Numbered from the stretch's first letter, positions 54,800 through 63,772 are shown. The stretch: DNA of 64,000 nucleotides from Algorimicrobium hallyeonense (GCF_042657385.1 NZ_JBHSLA010000003.1:124001-188000), one strand, 5' to 3'. Numbers and translations: made by a program. The notes: generated from the letters alone by a model not told the origin.

Positions 54800-57274
54800 A
54801 TGGCAGATTACGATTATGAAGACATGGATTCAGGCGACGGTGGGAGTATTAACTTCGACTTCAAGGGGTACTTATTTAAAGTTTTAAATTTATGGAAGTT
54901 TGTGCTTGCTTGTATTGGTGTGGCTTTAATTATTGCCTACTTTATCAATGTGCGCAAGCAGAATATTTATAAGCTTGAATCGCTTATCTCTGTAGAAAAC
55001 GATCAGAACCCTTTTTTTACTGCCAATACTAGTATTTCTTTTAATTGGGGTGGTGTTTCAGGGAAAATGGGTAAAACCATTACCACCTTACAAACGCGAA
55101 CGCATAATGAAAAGGTTGTTGATTCGTTAAAGTCTTATATGAACTATTTTAGGGAAGGCAAGTACCGTAAAATAGATATTTATAAACAAGCGCCTTTTGT
55201 GTTTACTCCTGATTTGTCTCAACCACAATTGTTAGGTCACTTTATTGGGATTCGGTTTTTATCCCCATCTACTTTTGAAGTGTTTACAGCGTTTGAATCG
55301 GAGTCGGGTTCAGGACAGCGTTATGACACTAAAGAACGATTAGCTGTTTCTTTGCCTATAGGGCCATTTCAACAGGAATTTGCCTTGGGGGAGGTTGTTA
55401 ATTTACCCTTTTTTCATGGTGTTGTAACTTTGCGTCATGACCGTGTCATTAAAGCTGGACAGGAATTTTTTATGCAGTTTAGTAATTTTGATGGGGTTGT
55501 TAATGGGTATCAGAGGGGAATTAATGTGAGTCCATTTAGTAATGCTTCAGCTTCTGTCCTGCGTTTGAGTTTAGCTGGAACTAATAAGTCTAAAATTGTA
55601 GATTACCTAAATACCACCGCCGTTATTTTAAGTGAAACGGAGTTGGAACGCAAAAACCTGTATGCCACCAATACGATAAAGTTTATAGATAGTAGTTTGA
55701 ACGCCGTTAACACCAATTTAAAAGACTTTGGTGATGAAATGAATGCCTTTAGAAAGCAGAATAAGGTGTTTGATGTATCCACAGAAATGGCGGATATTTC
55801 GAGTAAACTTAAAGAATTTGAGATTCAAAAGGAGGCGGAAAATACAAAGCTCAATTATTTAGACGCTTTAGAGAAGTATCTTCAAACAAAAACGGACTAT
55901 ACGAGTATTGCGGCGCCATCCTCTGTGGGGATTGAAGAAAGTAATATTCAAAGTAGTGTTGCTAAAATAACGGCGTTGGCCATTGAACGTCAGGGCTATG
56001 AGTATACCACGCGTGAGAGTTCGACTATATTTAAAGATTTGGACCGGCAGATAGATGCTGAAAAGAATGTGCTTTTAGAAACGATAAATGCTACTAAAAG
56101 TACGATTCGGATTCTGATGAATAGTCTGAATACTAATATTGCTAATTTGGAGGCTAAATTAAGTGGTTTGCCAGAAGATCAACAAGAATTTTTAAAGATT
56201 CAGCGTAAGTTGGATATTAGTCAGGAAGCCTATAATTTATATATGGATAAGCGGAGTGAGGCTGCTATTGTAAAGGCCGCCAATATATCGGATATTAGTA
56301 TTGTAGATGAAGCCAAGGATATAGGTGGGGGACTTATAGGTCCTAATAAATCCTTGAACTATATGATGGGCTTGATGCTGGGATTCTTTATTCCGATGTT
56401 TCTCATATTCGTCATCTTTTTATTGGATCATACCATTCATGGGTCTGATGAGGTGGAGCGCCTGTCTAAAATTCCTATTTTGGGATTAATTGGTAAGTAC
56501 CGCTACCATAATAATTTGGTGGTATTTGAAAAGCCTAAATCGGCTGTTGCCGAATCCTTTCGGTCTATTCGGTCTAGTTTGCAATTTATTCTCAATAAAA
56601 ACCCCAGAGAAGGTGGTCGGACCATTATGATTACTTCTTCAGTGAGTGGGGAAGGAAAGACCTTTTGTTCTATAAACATAGCTACGGTTTACGCTTTGAG
56701 TGGGAAGAAAACCATTCTGTTAGGGTTGGATTTACGTAAGCCTAAAATATTTGACGATTTTAATTTGACTAATGATACGGGGATGGTGAATTACTTTATT
56801 GGCGAATCGGATTTTGCTTCGGTTGTTAATTGCACCCATATTGAAAATTTAGATGTGGTTCCTGCAGGTCCTATCCCTCCAAACCCTTCGGAGTTATTGA
56901 TGAGCGGGAATATGGAAACACTGATTGCTGAACTCCGTCAGACTTACGATATTATTATACTTGATACGCCTCCTCTAGGATTGGTTACCGATGCTTTGGA
57001 ATTGGTAAAATATGCTGATACCTCTATTTTTATGGTGCGTTTGGATTATACTAAAAAAGGTATGCTCCAATTGATTAATGCCAAATATCGGGGTGGTGAA
57101 ATAAAGAATATCAATTTTGTCTTGAACTTCTATAAGCATAAAACCAATCATAATTACGGTTATGGCTACGGTTATGGCTATGGTTACGGCTATGGTGTTT
57201 ATGGGAATGCTTATCATGAAGATGATAAAAAAGGCATTATTGGTAAAATAAAACAGTTTTTAAAGCGGATATGA
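54800..57274 (+). CDS. Wzc-like polysaccharide co-polymerase and tyrosine autokinase
   Basis: An 824-residue inner-membrane protein. The N-terminal Wzz region has a first helix at about 35-52 and a second near 525-545 around a long coiled periplasmic domain. The C-terminal BY-kinase has Walker A SSVSGEGKTFCSINIA, A' LLGLDLRKPK and B IILDTPPLGLV. The tail is a Tyr-Gly repeat (NYGYGYGYGYG) followed by YHEDDKKG, the autophosphorylation cluster. Phosphorylation cycles control polymer length and export with the Wza-like partner. The tail DNA is itself a hexamer repeat, so its length could vary. Confidence 0.93.
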   Translation: MADYDYEDMDSGDGGSINFDFKGYLFKVLNLWKFVLACIGVALIIAYFINVRKQNIYKLESLISVENDQNPFFTANTSISFNWGGVSGKMGKTITTLQTRTHNEKVVDSLKSYMNYFREGKYRKIDIYKQAPFVFTPDLSQPQLLGHFIGIRFLSPSTFEVFTAFESESGSGQRYDTKERLAVSLPIGPFQQEFALGEVVNLPFFHGVVTLRHDRVIKAGQEFFMQFSNFDGVVNGYQRGINVSPFSNASASVLRLSLAGTNKSKIVDYLNTTAVILSETELERKNLYATNTIKFIDSSLNAVNTNLKDFGDEMNAFRKQNKVFDVSTEMADISSKLKEFEIQKEAENTKLNYLDALEKYLQTKTDYTSIAAPSSVGIEESNIQSSVAKITALAIERQGYEYTTRESSTIFKDLDRQIDAEKNVLLETINATKSTIRILMNSLNTNIANLEAKLSGLPEDQQEFLKIQRKLDISQEAYNLYMDKRSEAAIVKAANISDISIVDEAKDIGGGLIGPNKSLNYMMGLMLGFFIPMFLIFVIFLLDHTIHGSDEVERLSKIPILGLIGKYRYHNNLVVFEKPKSAVAESFRSIRSSLQFILNKNPREGGRTIMITSSVSGEGKTFCSINIATVYALSGKKTILLGLDLRKPKIFDDFNLTNDTGMVNYFIGESDFASVVNCTHIENLDVVPAGPIPPNPSELLMSGNMETLIAELRQTYDIIILDTPPLGLVTDALELVKYADTSIFMVRLDYTKKGMLQLINAKYRGGEIKNINFVLNFYKHKTNHNYGYGYGYGYGYGYGVYGNAYHEDDKKGIIGKIKQFLKRI

Positions 57275-57672
57275 TGCGGTGAGCGGTGAGAGAGATGTGG
57301 GGTAAGCGGTTAGAGGTGAGAGATGTGAGGTGAGAGATGTGAGGTGAGTGGTTAGAGGTGAGAGATGTGAGGTGTGAGGTGTGAGGTGAGATGTGAGGTG
57401 AGTGGTTAGAGGTGAGAGATGTGAGGTGAGTGGTTAGAGGTGAGAGATGTGAGGTGAGTGGTTAGAGGTGAGAGATGTGAGATGTGAGGTGAGAGATGTG
57501 AGGTGAGTGGTTAGAGGTGAGAGATGTGAGGTGAGTGGTTAGAGGTGAGAGATGTGAGGTGAGATGTGAGGTGAGAGATGCAGAGTAGCAGAGTTGCAGA
57601 GTTTCAGAGTTACAGCGTTACAAAGAGGCAGCGTTGCAAAAGTTTGATTAGGAGAAGCGTTACAGAGTTAAT
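57275..57672. repeat. C-free minisatellite between wzc and the sugar dehydrogenase gene
   Basis: GTGGTTAGAGG-type units of about 28 bp recur at 57348, 57402, 57430, 57458, 57507 and 57535, with shorter GAGATGTGAGGT units between. From 57308 to 57580, 273 bases, the plus strand has no C at all. From 57580 the pattern changes to about 8-10-base units of GCAGAGTTGCAGAGTTT and TACAGCGTTACAAAG. No gene is present. It is transcribed as part of the polysaccharide operon unless a promoter lies inside. Confidence 0.95.
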
Positions 57673-57686
57673 TAAAGAATAAATCA

Positions 57687-58973
57687 ATGAAGAAACATCA
57701 AATTACTATTGTGGGATTGGGTTATGTGGGTTTGCCATTGGCTGTTGAGTTTGCCAAGAAATATGCCGTAACAGGCTTTGATATTTACAGTAAACGCGTG
57801 CAGGAATTGCAACATGGTACCGATCGTACATTAGAAGTTACCGAATCGGAACTCCAAGCTGTATTAACACATACTTTGGGAGAAACGGGTTTGTATATTA
57901 CCGATTCTGTAGATGCTATGGCAGATTCTAATATCTATATTATTACCGTACCAACGCCTACAGACGCCTTAAATAAGCCTGTTTTTACCCCGCTGATTAA
58001 GGCGAGTGAAAGCATTGGGAAGGTTTTAAAAAAAGGGGATATTGTTATTTATGAATCGACTGTTTATCCTGGAGTTACCGAAGATATTTGTGTGCCTATT
58101 TTGGCTTCTGTTTCTGGACTGACCTTTAATGAAGATTTCTATGCCGGTTATTCTCCGGAACGCATTAATCCGGGAGATAAAACCCATACGGTAACGAAAA
58201 TATTGAAAGTCACTTCCGGTTCTACACCCGAAATAGCTACTGTAGTTGATGATTTATACCGCTCGATTATTACGGCAGGTACCCATAAAGCCCCTTCGAT
58301 TAAAGTGGCTGAAGCCGCCAAGGTTATTGAAAACTCTCAGCGTGATATTAATATTGCCTTTGTGAATGAGTTGTCAAAAATCTTCCGCTTATTAGACATT
58401 GATACCAAAGCGGTATTAGAGGCTGCCGGTACCAAATGGAACTTTATAAAATTCACCCCTGGTTTGGTTGGTGGGCATTGTATTGGCGTAGATCCCTATT
58501 ATTTGGCGCAAAAGGCTATTGAAAGTGGATATAACCCGGAAATTATATTGGCAGGCCGAAAAATGAACGACAGCATGGGTGGTTATGTAGCGACCGAAAC
58601 GGTTAAAATGATGATTAAAAAGGGCGCGACTATTAAAGGCTCTCGCGTGCTTGTATTAGGTATTACCTTTAAGGAGAATTGCCCGGATATCCGAAACTCA
58701 CGCGTAATTGATATTATACGCGAGTTTGAAACCTACCATGTAAACGTGGATGTATTTGATCCTTGGGCTTCTGCGGAAGAGGTGGATCATGAATATCAAC
58801 TGCCTTTAATTTGTGAAGCTCAAGACTTACAGACCAATTATGACGGGATTGTATTAGCCGTTTCGCATAACGAATTTTTAGCGCTTGATGTCATGGCTTT
58901 GAAAGGTGTGAATGGTGTTATATTTGATGTGAAATCGTTATTGCCGGATTCGCAGTCGGATGCGCGATTGTAG
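57687..58973 (+). CDS. UDP-N-acetyl-hexosamine 6-dehydrogenase (TviB/WbpA-like)
   Basis: A 428-residue nucleotide-sugar dehydrogenase. The NAD site is IVGLGYVGLPLAVEFAKKY, the catalytic Cys is in GLVGGHCIGVDPYY, and the C-terminal domain has GITFKENCPDIRNSRV. The family oxidises C6 of UDP-GlcNAc or UDP-GalNAc to the uronic acid in two steps. With the TviC-like epimerase downstream, UDP-GalNAcA is the likely product for the surface polysaccharide. It begins 412 bases after wzc, behind the minisatellite. Confidence 0.92.
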   Translation: MKKHQITIVGLGYVGLPLAVEFAKKYAVTGFDIYSKRVQELQHGTDRTLEVTESELQAVLTHTLGETGLYITDSVDAMADSNIYIITVPTPTDALNKPVFTPLIKASESIGKVLKKGDIVIYESTVYPGVTEDICVPILASVSGLTFNEDFYAGYSPERINPGDKTHTVTKILKVTSGSTPEIATVVDDLYRSIITAGTHKAPSIKVAEAAKVIENSQRDINIAFVNELSKIFRLLDIDTKAVLEAAGTKWNFIKFTPGLVGGHCIGVDPYYLAQKAIESGYNPEIILAGRKMNDSMGGYVATETVKMMIKKGATIKGSRVLVLGITFKENCPDIRNSRVIDIIREFETYHVNVDVFDPWASAEEVDHEYQLPLICEAQDLQTNYDGIVLAVSHNEFLALDVMALKGVNGVIFDVKSLLPDSQSDARL

Positions 58974-59039
58974 TTAGACGTTGCGCTGTGCGTTGTAAAT
59001 TTTGGCAGAATGAAGGAGGGTTACTCACGGCATATTAAT

Positions 59040-59107
59040 TTAAAATAGTGGTGTTCGTGAATGTTCGGCATTTGCCGGATTGCTCTTTTGACACGCCTCG
59101 CAATGCC
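59040..59107. repeat. Second copy of the 50.1-kb dispersed element
   Basis: GTTCGTGAATG, a CATTTGCCGG stretch, TTTTGACACGCCTCGCAATG and the preceding AT tract match 50130-50221 (ATTCGTGAATG, GCATTTGTCGCG, GCTCGCAATGAC) with many substitutions. It lies in the gap between the dehydrogenase and epimerase genes. Confidence 0.55.
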
Positions 59108-59132
59108 AATAAAAAAATAAAATTTTAATACT

Positions 59133-60116
59133 ATGTACGACAAGGCATTTCATAATCAAGATCTATCTGGGTTAAATTTTTTAGTTACTGGTGGTGGTGG
59201 TTTTATAGGGAGTAATATTGTGGGGTATTTAATAAAACACCAAGCTAAAACTGTTCGAGTATTGGATGATTTTTCGAATGGGTATCGCGAGAATCTAGCC
59301 GAGTTTATGGACTTGCCTAATTTTGAATTGCAGGTTGGGGATATTCGGGATTTGGAGACGTGTAAAAAAGCCATGGTGGACATGGATTATGTAAGCCACC
59401 AAGCCGCTTTGGGTTCGGTGCCTCGTTCTATAAACGATCCAGCAACCACCAATGCCGTGAATATCTCTGGGTTTTTGAATATGCTGATTGCATTAAAAGA
59501 TTCGGCTACTGTTAAACGTATGGTTTACGCAGCTTCTAGTTCGACGTACGGGGATAGTCCCACGCTTCCTAAAGTAGAGGATAGGATTGGAAAACCTTTA
59601 TCACCTTATGCGGTAACGAAATATGTTAATGAATTGTATGCCGATGTTTTTGGGAAAACCTATGGAACGGATGTTATTGGGCTGCGCTATTTTAACGTAT
59701 TTGGACCCAAGCAGAGTCCGAATGGGGCTTATGCCGCGGTAATTCCGTTGTTTATGCAAGCCCTTAAAGATGATGCAGCACCCACCATTAATGGGGATGG
59801 GGAACAAACACGGGATTTCACCTTTGTTGCCAATGCTGTTCAGGCAAATGTCCGCGGTTTTTTTGCTCCGGAGGCCGCTAAAAATGAGGTCTATAATGTG
59901 GCCTGTGGCGAGCGGATTACGGTTAATTACTTATGGGAATCGCTACAGCAGGCGGCTAAGTCTGCCTTGAAGCCTGTTTATGGTCCAGAGCGTCAAGGTG
60001 ATGTGCGTGACTCGTTAGCCGATATTTCTAAGGCGGAACGTTTGTTGGGTTATAAACCTGGGGTTTCTGTTCGAGATGGGTTGAAAGTGACTTGGGATTG
60101 GTTTAAAAGCCCCTAA
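59133..60116 (+). CDS. UDP-GlcNAc(A) 4-epimerase (TviC/WbpP-like)
   Basis: A 327-residue extended SDR. The NAD site is TGGGGFIGSNIVGYL. Catalytic residues are in AASSSTYGDSPTLPK and LSPYAVTKYVNE (Tyr-Lys). QAALGSVPRSINDPATTNAVN is the characteristic sequence of the WbpP/TviC group, which epimerises UDP-GlcNAc and its uronic acid at C4. Together with the dehydrogenase it would make UDP-GalNAcA. It is the last identifiable gene of the operon in this window; no glycosyltransferase, flippase or polymerase follows, only the repeat array. Confidence 0.93.
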   Translation: MYDKAFHNQDLSGLNFLVTGGGGFIGSNIVGYLIKHQAKTVRVLDDFSNGYRENLAEFMDLPNFELQVGDIRDLETCKKAMVDMDYVSHQAALGSVPRSINDPATTNAVNISGFLNMLIALKDSATVKRMVYAASSSTYGDSPTLPKVEDRIGKPLSPYAVTKYVNELYADVFGKTYGTDVIGLRYFNVFGPKQSPNGAYAAVIPLFMQALKDDAAPTINGDGEQTRDFTFVANAVQANVRGFFAPEAAKNEVYNVACGERITVNYLWESLQQAAKSALKPVYGPERQGDVRDSLADISKAERLLGYKPGVSVRDGLKVTWDWFKSP

Positions 60117-60234
60117 ATCTCCAAGAGGGACTTCTTGTTTTTGCGGGTTAGATTCTAAAACCTGATTTTCTGGATTCTTAAAAATCTAATTGTATTCGAA
60201 AGAGATTTTGAGGTTAGCTGGGCTGGACCTTTGA

Positions 60235-61135
60235 GATTCGCTGCTTTGAATGACGTGATGCGCTGAATGATAATGACGTTGTCATGCAGAGGGAAGTATG
60301 ACCGAAGTATCTCTGTTTTAGGATGTTTTTTAATTAGAGATTCTTCGCTGCGCTCTGAATGACAATGGGAGTTCTGAATGACGTGATGCGCTGAATGATA
60401 ATGACGTTGTCATACAGAGGAAAGTATGACGGAAGTATCTCTGTTTTAGGATGTTTTTTAATTAGAGATTCTTCGCTGCGCTCTGAATGACAGGATGCTT
60501 TGAATGACAAAGGGATTCTTCGCTGCGCTCTGAATGACAATGGGAGTTCTGAATGACGTGATGCGCTGAATGATAATGACGTTGTCATACAGAGGAAAAC
60601 ATGACGGAAGTATCTCTGGATTGTTATTTGGTTAGTTTTTGAGATTAGCTTCGCTGAACCTTCGGTTTCCACGCTTTGCTGCGCCGCTCTGAATGACATG
60701 GGCGTTTTGAATGCCATTAGGAAATTGAGGTTCTTCGCTCTGCTGCGCACGCTCTGAATGACATAGGGCTTTCTGAATGACATTGACGTTGTCATGCAGA
60801 GGGAAGTATGACGGAAGTATCTCTGGATTGTTATTTGGTTAGTTTTTGAGATTCCACGCTCTGCTGCGCACGCTCTGAATGACATGGGCGTTTTGAATGC
60901 CATTAGGAAATTGAGGTTCTTCGCTCTGCTGCGCACGCTCTGAATGACATAGGGCTTTCTGAATGACATTGACGTTGTCATGCAGAGGGAAGTATGACCG
61001 AAGTATCTCTGTTTTAGGATGTTTTTTAATTAGAGATTCTTCGCTGCGCTCTGAATGACAGGATGCATTGAATGACAAAGGGATTCTTCGCTGCGCTCTG
61101 AATGACAATAGGAGTTTTGAATGATATGCGGTTTT
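60235..61135. repeat. Mosaic repeat array, left part
   Basis: A core starting GACGTTGTCAT with CAGAGGGAAG and TATGAC recurs at 60275, 60403, 60578, 60785 and 60971 (spacing 128, 175, 207, 186). Two alternative tails follow the core: TTTTAGGATG plus a T/A run, or GATTGTTATTTGGTTAG. Each tail ends in the GATTCTTCGCTGCGCTCTG and GAATGACA modules. The array is a shuffled mosaic rather than a clean tandem, with indels. Long open frames (SFRAQRRI, CHSERSEESL) are spurious translations of the repeats. Confidence 0.93.
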
Positions 61136-61141
61136 TGATAT

Positions 61142-61447
61142 TTAAATATCGTTGTTTAAAAATTTCCAGTCAGGGTTGAAATCACTAATCATTTTATCTT
61201 TTTTAGCTCGGCTTAAACCTTTTATTTGCTTTTCTCTTTTTATGGCTGTTTCCACATCATTATACTGTTCGTAGAAAACTAGGTAGAAACATTTGTATTT
61301 TGTTGTGAATGCTTTTGAAAATGGAAGGGGATATCGGTGTTGGTATATTCTTGTTTCTAAATTGTTGGTTACACCCGTATATAAAACTGTTTTAATTTTG
61401 TTTGTCAGGATGTAGACGTAGTAATTATGTGTTCCTTTTGTTTTCAT
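61142..61447 (-). CDS. GIY-YIG endonuclease of the YhbQ/COG2827 type
   Basis: A 101-residue complete GIY-YIG domain. NYYVYILTNK and VLYTGVTNNLETRIYQHR give the two tyrosines, glycine and arginine of the active site; the metal-binding Glu is in AIKREKQIKG, and DFNPDWK gives the usual C-terminal Asn. The minimal single-domain size is normal for the family. It is an intact gene inside the repeat mosaic, with repeat modules ending at about 61135 and resuming at about 61470. No second domain for DNA specificity is present. Single-domain members are DNA-active in some species but mostly uncharacterised. Confidence 0.9.
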   Translation of the reverse strand: MKTKGTHNYYVYILTNKIKTVLYTGVTNNLETRIYQHRYPLPFSKAFTTKYKCFYLVFYEQYNDVETAIKREKQIKGLSRAKKDKMISDFNPDWKFLNNDI

Positions 61448-61469
61448 TGTTTTAAAAATAGTGTTTTAT

Positions 61470-62278
61470 TTTGAGATTCTTCGCTGCGCTCTGAATGACA
61501 GGGTGCTCTGAATGACAAAGGGATTCTTCGCTGCGCTCTGAATGACAGGGTGCTCTGAATGACATAGGGCTTTCTGAATGATAATGACGTTGTCATGCAG
61601 AGGGAAGTATGACCGAAGTATCTCTGTTTTAGGATGTTTTTTAATTAGAGATTCTTCGCTGCGCTCTGAATGACAGGATGCATTGAATGACAAAGGGATT
61701 CTTCGCTGCGCTCTGAATGACAATAGGAGTTCTGAATGACGTGATGCGCTGAATGATAATTACGTTGTCATGCAGAGGGAAGTATGACCGAAGTATCTCT
61801 GGATTGTTATTTGGTTAATTTTTGAGATTCCACGCTTTGCTGCGCCGCTCTGAATGACAGGATGCTCTGAATGACAAAGGGATTCTTCGCTGCGCTCTGA
61901 ATGACAATGGGAGTTCTGAATGACGTGATGCGCTGAATGATAATGACGTTGTCATACAGAGGAAAGTATGACGGAAGTATCTCTGGATTGTTATTTGGTT
62001 AGTTTTTGAGATTCCACGCTTTGCTGCGCCGCTCTGAATGACAGGATGCTTTGAATGACAAAGGGATTCTTCGCTGCGCTCTGAATGACAATGGGAGTTT
62101 TGAATGACGTGATGCGCTGAATGATAATGACGTTGTCCTGCAGAGGGAAGTATGACTGAAGTATCTCTAGTTTGGGATGTTTTTTAATTAGAGATTCTTC
62201 GCTGTGCTCTGAATGACAGGATGCTCTGAATGACAATGGAGGCTCTGGATGACATTGTGCTCTGAATGACAACGGTTT
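61470..62278. repeat. Mosaic repeat array, right part
   Basis: The same modules as on the left: cores at 61586, 61761 (TACGTTGTCA variant), 61945 and 62129 (spacing 175, 184, 184). Both tail types occur. The gap before the next gene, 62280-62391, is AT-rich and shows no gene. Confidence 0.93.
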
Positions 62279-62391
62279 TTTTTATAACTATTTACGGGAT
62301 TAAGGGGTAACAAATTCATCTCTCTGTGTATATACCTCTGAAAGCGGTTCCCGAAAAGCCAACAGAGTAGTGGTTATAAAAACATTATATT

Positions 62392-63543
62392 ATGAATAAC
62401 TTAAACATTTTAAAATCAAAGCTTCAGCAGATGAAAGGCCGGTATTTGTATCTGGCTCTCATTTTAATGGTTACTGGTGGTCTTCAGGCCCAAAACTGCA
62501 CACCATACCCCAATAACCCCACGGCTAGAGAGATTCATTTCAATTATTACAACACAAACGCCATTAGCTTGTCCACGTCCTCCGTTATTGAATCTTCAGG
62601 TGGTCCGAATTATACCGTAAATGTATATACCTTTACGATACCCTATTTTCAAAACCAATTGCAAACCGATTTGCGTTTCAGAAATCAGGTGAATACATGT
62701 TCTTGGAACGCTGGTAGTTCCCCTTGCGGAAGTAAAGCTGTTACCGTATACAATTCACATTCTGGCGGTAGTTTGCTAGGAAGTCAACCCAATCAAGTAG
62801 ATATTTACGGCCATAATTTTCCTGTAGGTGTGCGAAACATTCGTGTAGAAGCCAGTTGTGGTGGACAGGTTTACCAAACCCGTTACTACCGATTTATTGT
62901 ACAAAAAGAGGCATACGCTTCTGTGAATTTGGATGTGAATGCCTATTGTAAAAAAGACAAACAAGGTCAGAACTCCGGTTATATTGGTTTTAAAGCATCG
63001 GGAACCCACACCAATTCATCTAAACTTTATTTCCGGGTAGTTGCTCCCAATGGCAGCAGTTGTAGCAATAATGATTATGCGCTTAATTCGCTTAACACAA
63101 ACGCCAATCCTTCTGGGTTTTTCAATTGCCTTTCAAATGGTACTTACACGATACAATTGGTTTATAAGAGCACGCTTATGGGTGGGGGTTATATTACGCA
63201 TGTTCTTAACAGCAACTTTTACAGTTATCAGAAAACCTTTAGAAGTTGTATGAATAAGGTTTCACTCCCATTTTACACATTGAGAACCACGCAAGCTGAT
63301 TCATCGGGTATATCCATTTACCCCAATCCTGCCGTTGATCAATTGGAATTGGCTTATGCGTTAAAGACTTGGAACGCCCAGGCTATCCTTCATGATATGC
63401 ATAGTACCCCGGTTAAGAAGCTGTCTTTGGATGGACAAAAAGGCTCTATGACTATAGATGTTAGTGCTCTGAAAAAAGGACTTTATTTTTTAACTATTAT
63501 AGATGGCGATGACACCATAATAAAAAAGATTGTCAAAAAATAA
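62392..63543 (+). CDS. Type IX-secreted protein with C-terminal sorting domain
   Basis: A 383-residue protein. A basic N-terminus is followed by a hydrophobic segment (YLYLALILMVTGGLQAQ), an extended signal peptide of about 34 residues. The Cys-rich mature region (about 35-300) is beta-rich and of unknown family, with pairs of Cys that could form disulfides. A T9SS type A sorting domain follows (ISIYPNPAVDQLELAY, GLYFLTIIDGDDTIIKKIVKK). It is probably secreted to the surface. A strong terminator follows. Confidence 0.83.
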   Translation: MNNLNILKSKLQQMKGRYLYLALILMVTGGLQAQNCTPYPNNPTAREIHFNYYNTNAISLSTSSVIESSGGPNYTVNVYTFTIPYFQNQLQTDLRFRNQVNTCSWNAGSSPCGSKAVTVYNSHSGGSLLGSQPNQVDIYGHNFPVGVRNIRVEASCGGQVYQTRYYRFIVQKEAYASVNLDVNAYCKKDKQGQNSGYIGFKASGTHTNSSKLYFRVVAPNGSSCSNNDYALNSLNTNANPSGFFNCLSNGTYTIQLVYKSTLMGGGYITHVLNSNFYSYQKTFRSCMNKVSLPFYTLRTTQADSSGISIYPNPAVDQLELAYALKTWNAQAILHDMHSTPVKKLSLDGQKGSMTIDVSALKKGLYFLTIIDGDDTIIKKIVKK

Positions 63544-63566
63544 ACTCCATTTTTTTATAAAGCATG

Positions 63567-63599
63567 ACCCCTTATAGTTGTAATTATAAGGGGTTTTTT
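63567..63599 (+). terminator. Rho-independent terminator of the T9SS cargo gene
   Basis: ACCCCTTATA (63567-63576) pairs with TATAAGGGGT (63585-63594) around an eight-base loop, then a T run. Confidence 0.9.
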
Positions 63600-63649
63600 A
63601 TTTGATAATATTACACTATAAAAACATTCCGTTAGACTGTTTCTTAAAT

Positions 63650-63703
63650 TTTGGTTGCCTTCCGCTTAAGGAAGGAGCCGGGGAGTGGGAGGTTGGATGA
63701 TGG
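63650..63703. repeat. Short dispersed hairpin element
   Basis: CCTTCC (63658-63663) and GGAAGG (63670-63675) form a hairpin, followed by a GC-rich GAGCCGGGGAGTGGG segment unlike its surroundings. It resembles an intergenic repeat, with one copy here. Confidence 0.4.
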
Positions 63704-63705
63704 GT

Positions 63706-63737
63706 ATAAAAAAGGAGCCGCCCAAAAAGGCAGCTCC
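63706..63737 (-). terminator. Terminator of the truncated minus-strand gene
   Basis: On the minus strand GGAGCTGCC and GGCGGCTCC pair with one wobble around TTTTTG, then a T run. It lies just beyond the stop at 63773. Confidence 0.85.
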
Positions 63738-63772
63738 CGCATGGTCATGCATACATACTGCGGCTATAGAAA

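Noticed and set aside
57275..57672. Small gene or riboswitch in the minisatellite.
   Set aside because: The sequence is low-complexity with no C for 273 bases; it cannot form a GC-paired aptamer and has no sustained coding pattern.
60334..62272. Minus-strand open frames rich in SFRAQRRI and CHSERSEES in the mosaic array.
   Set aside because: They are repeat-derived translations of a kind widely seen as spurious proteins; only the GIY-YIG frame has a recognisable fold.
51051..62278. CRISPR array.
   Set aside because: Units are 120-200 bp with no short identical repeat separated by unique spacers, and no cas genes are in the window.
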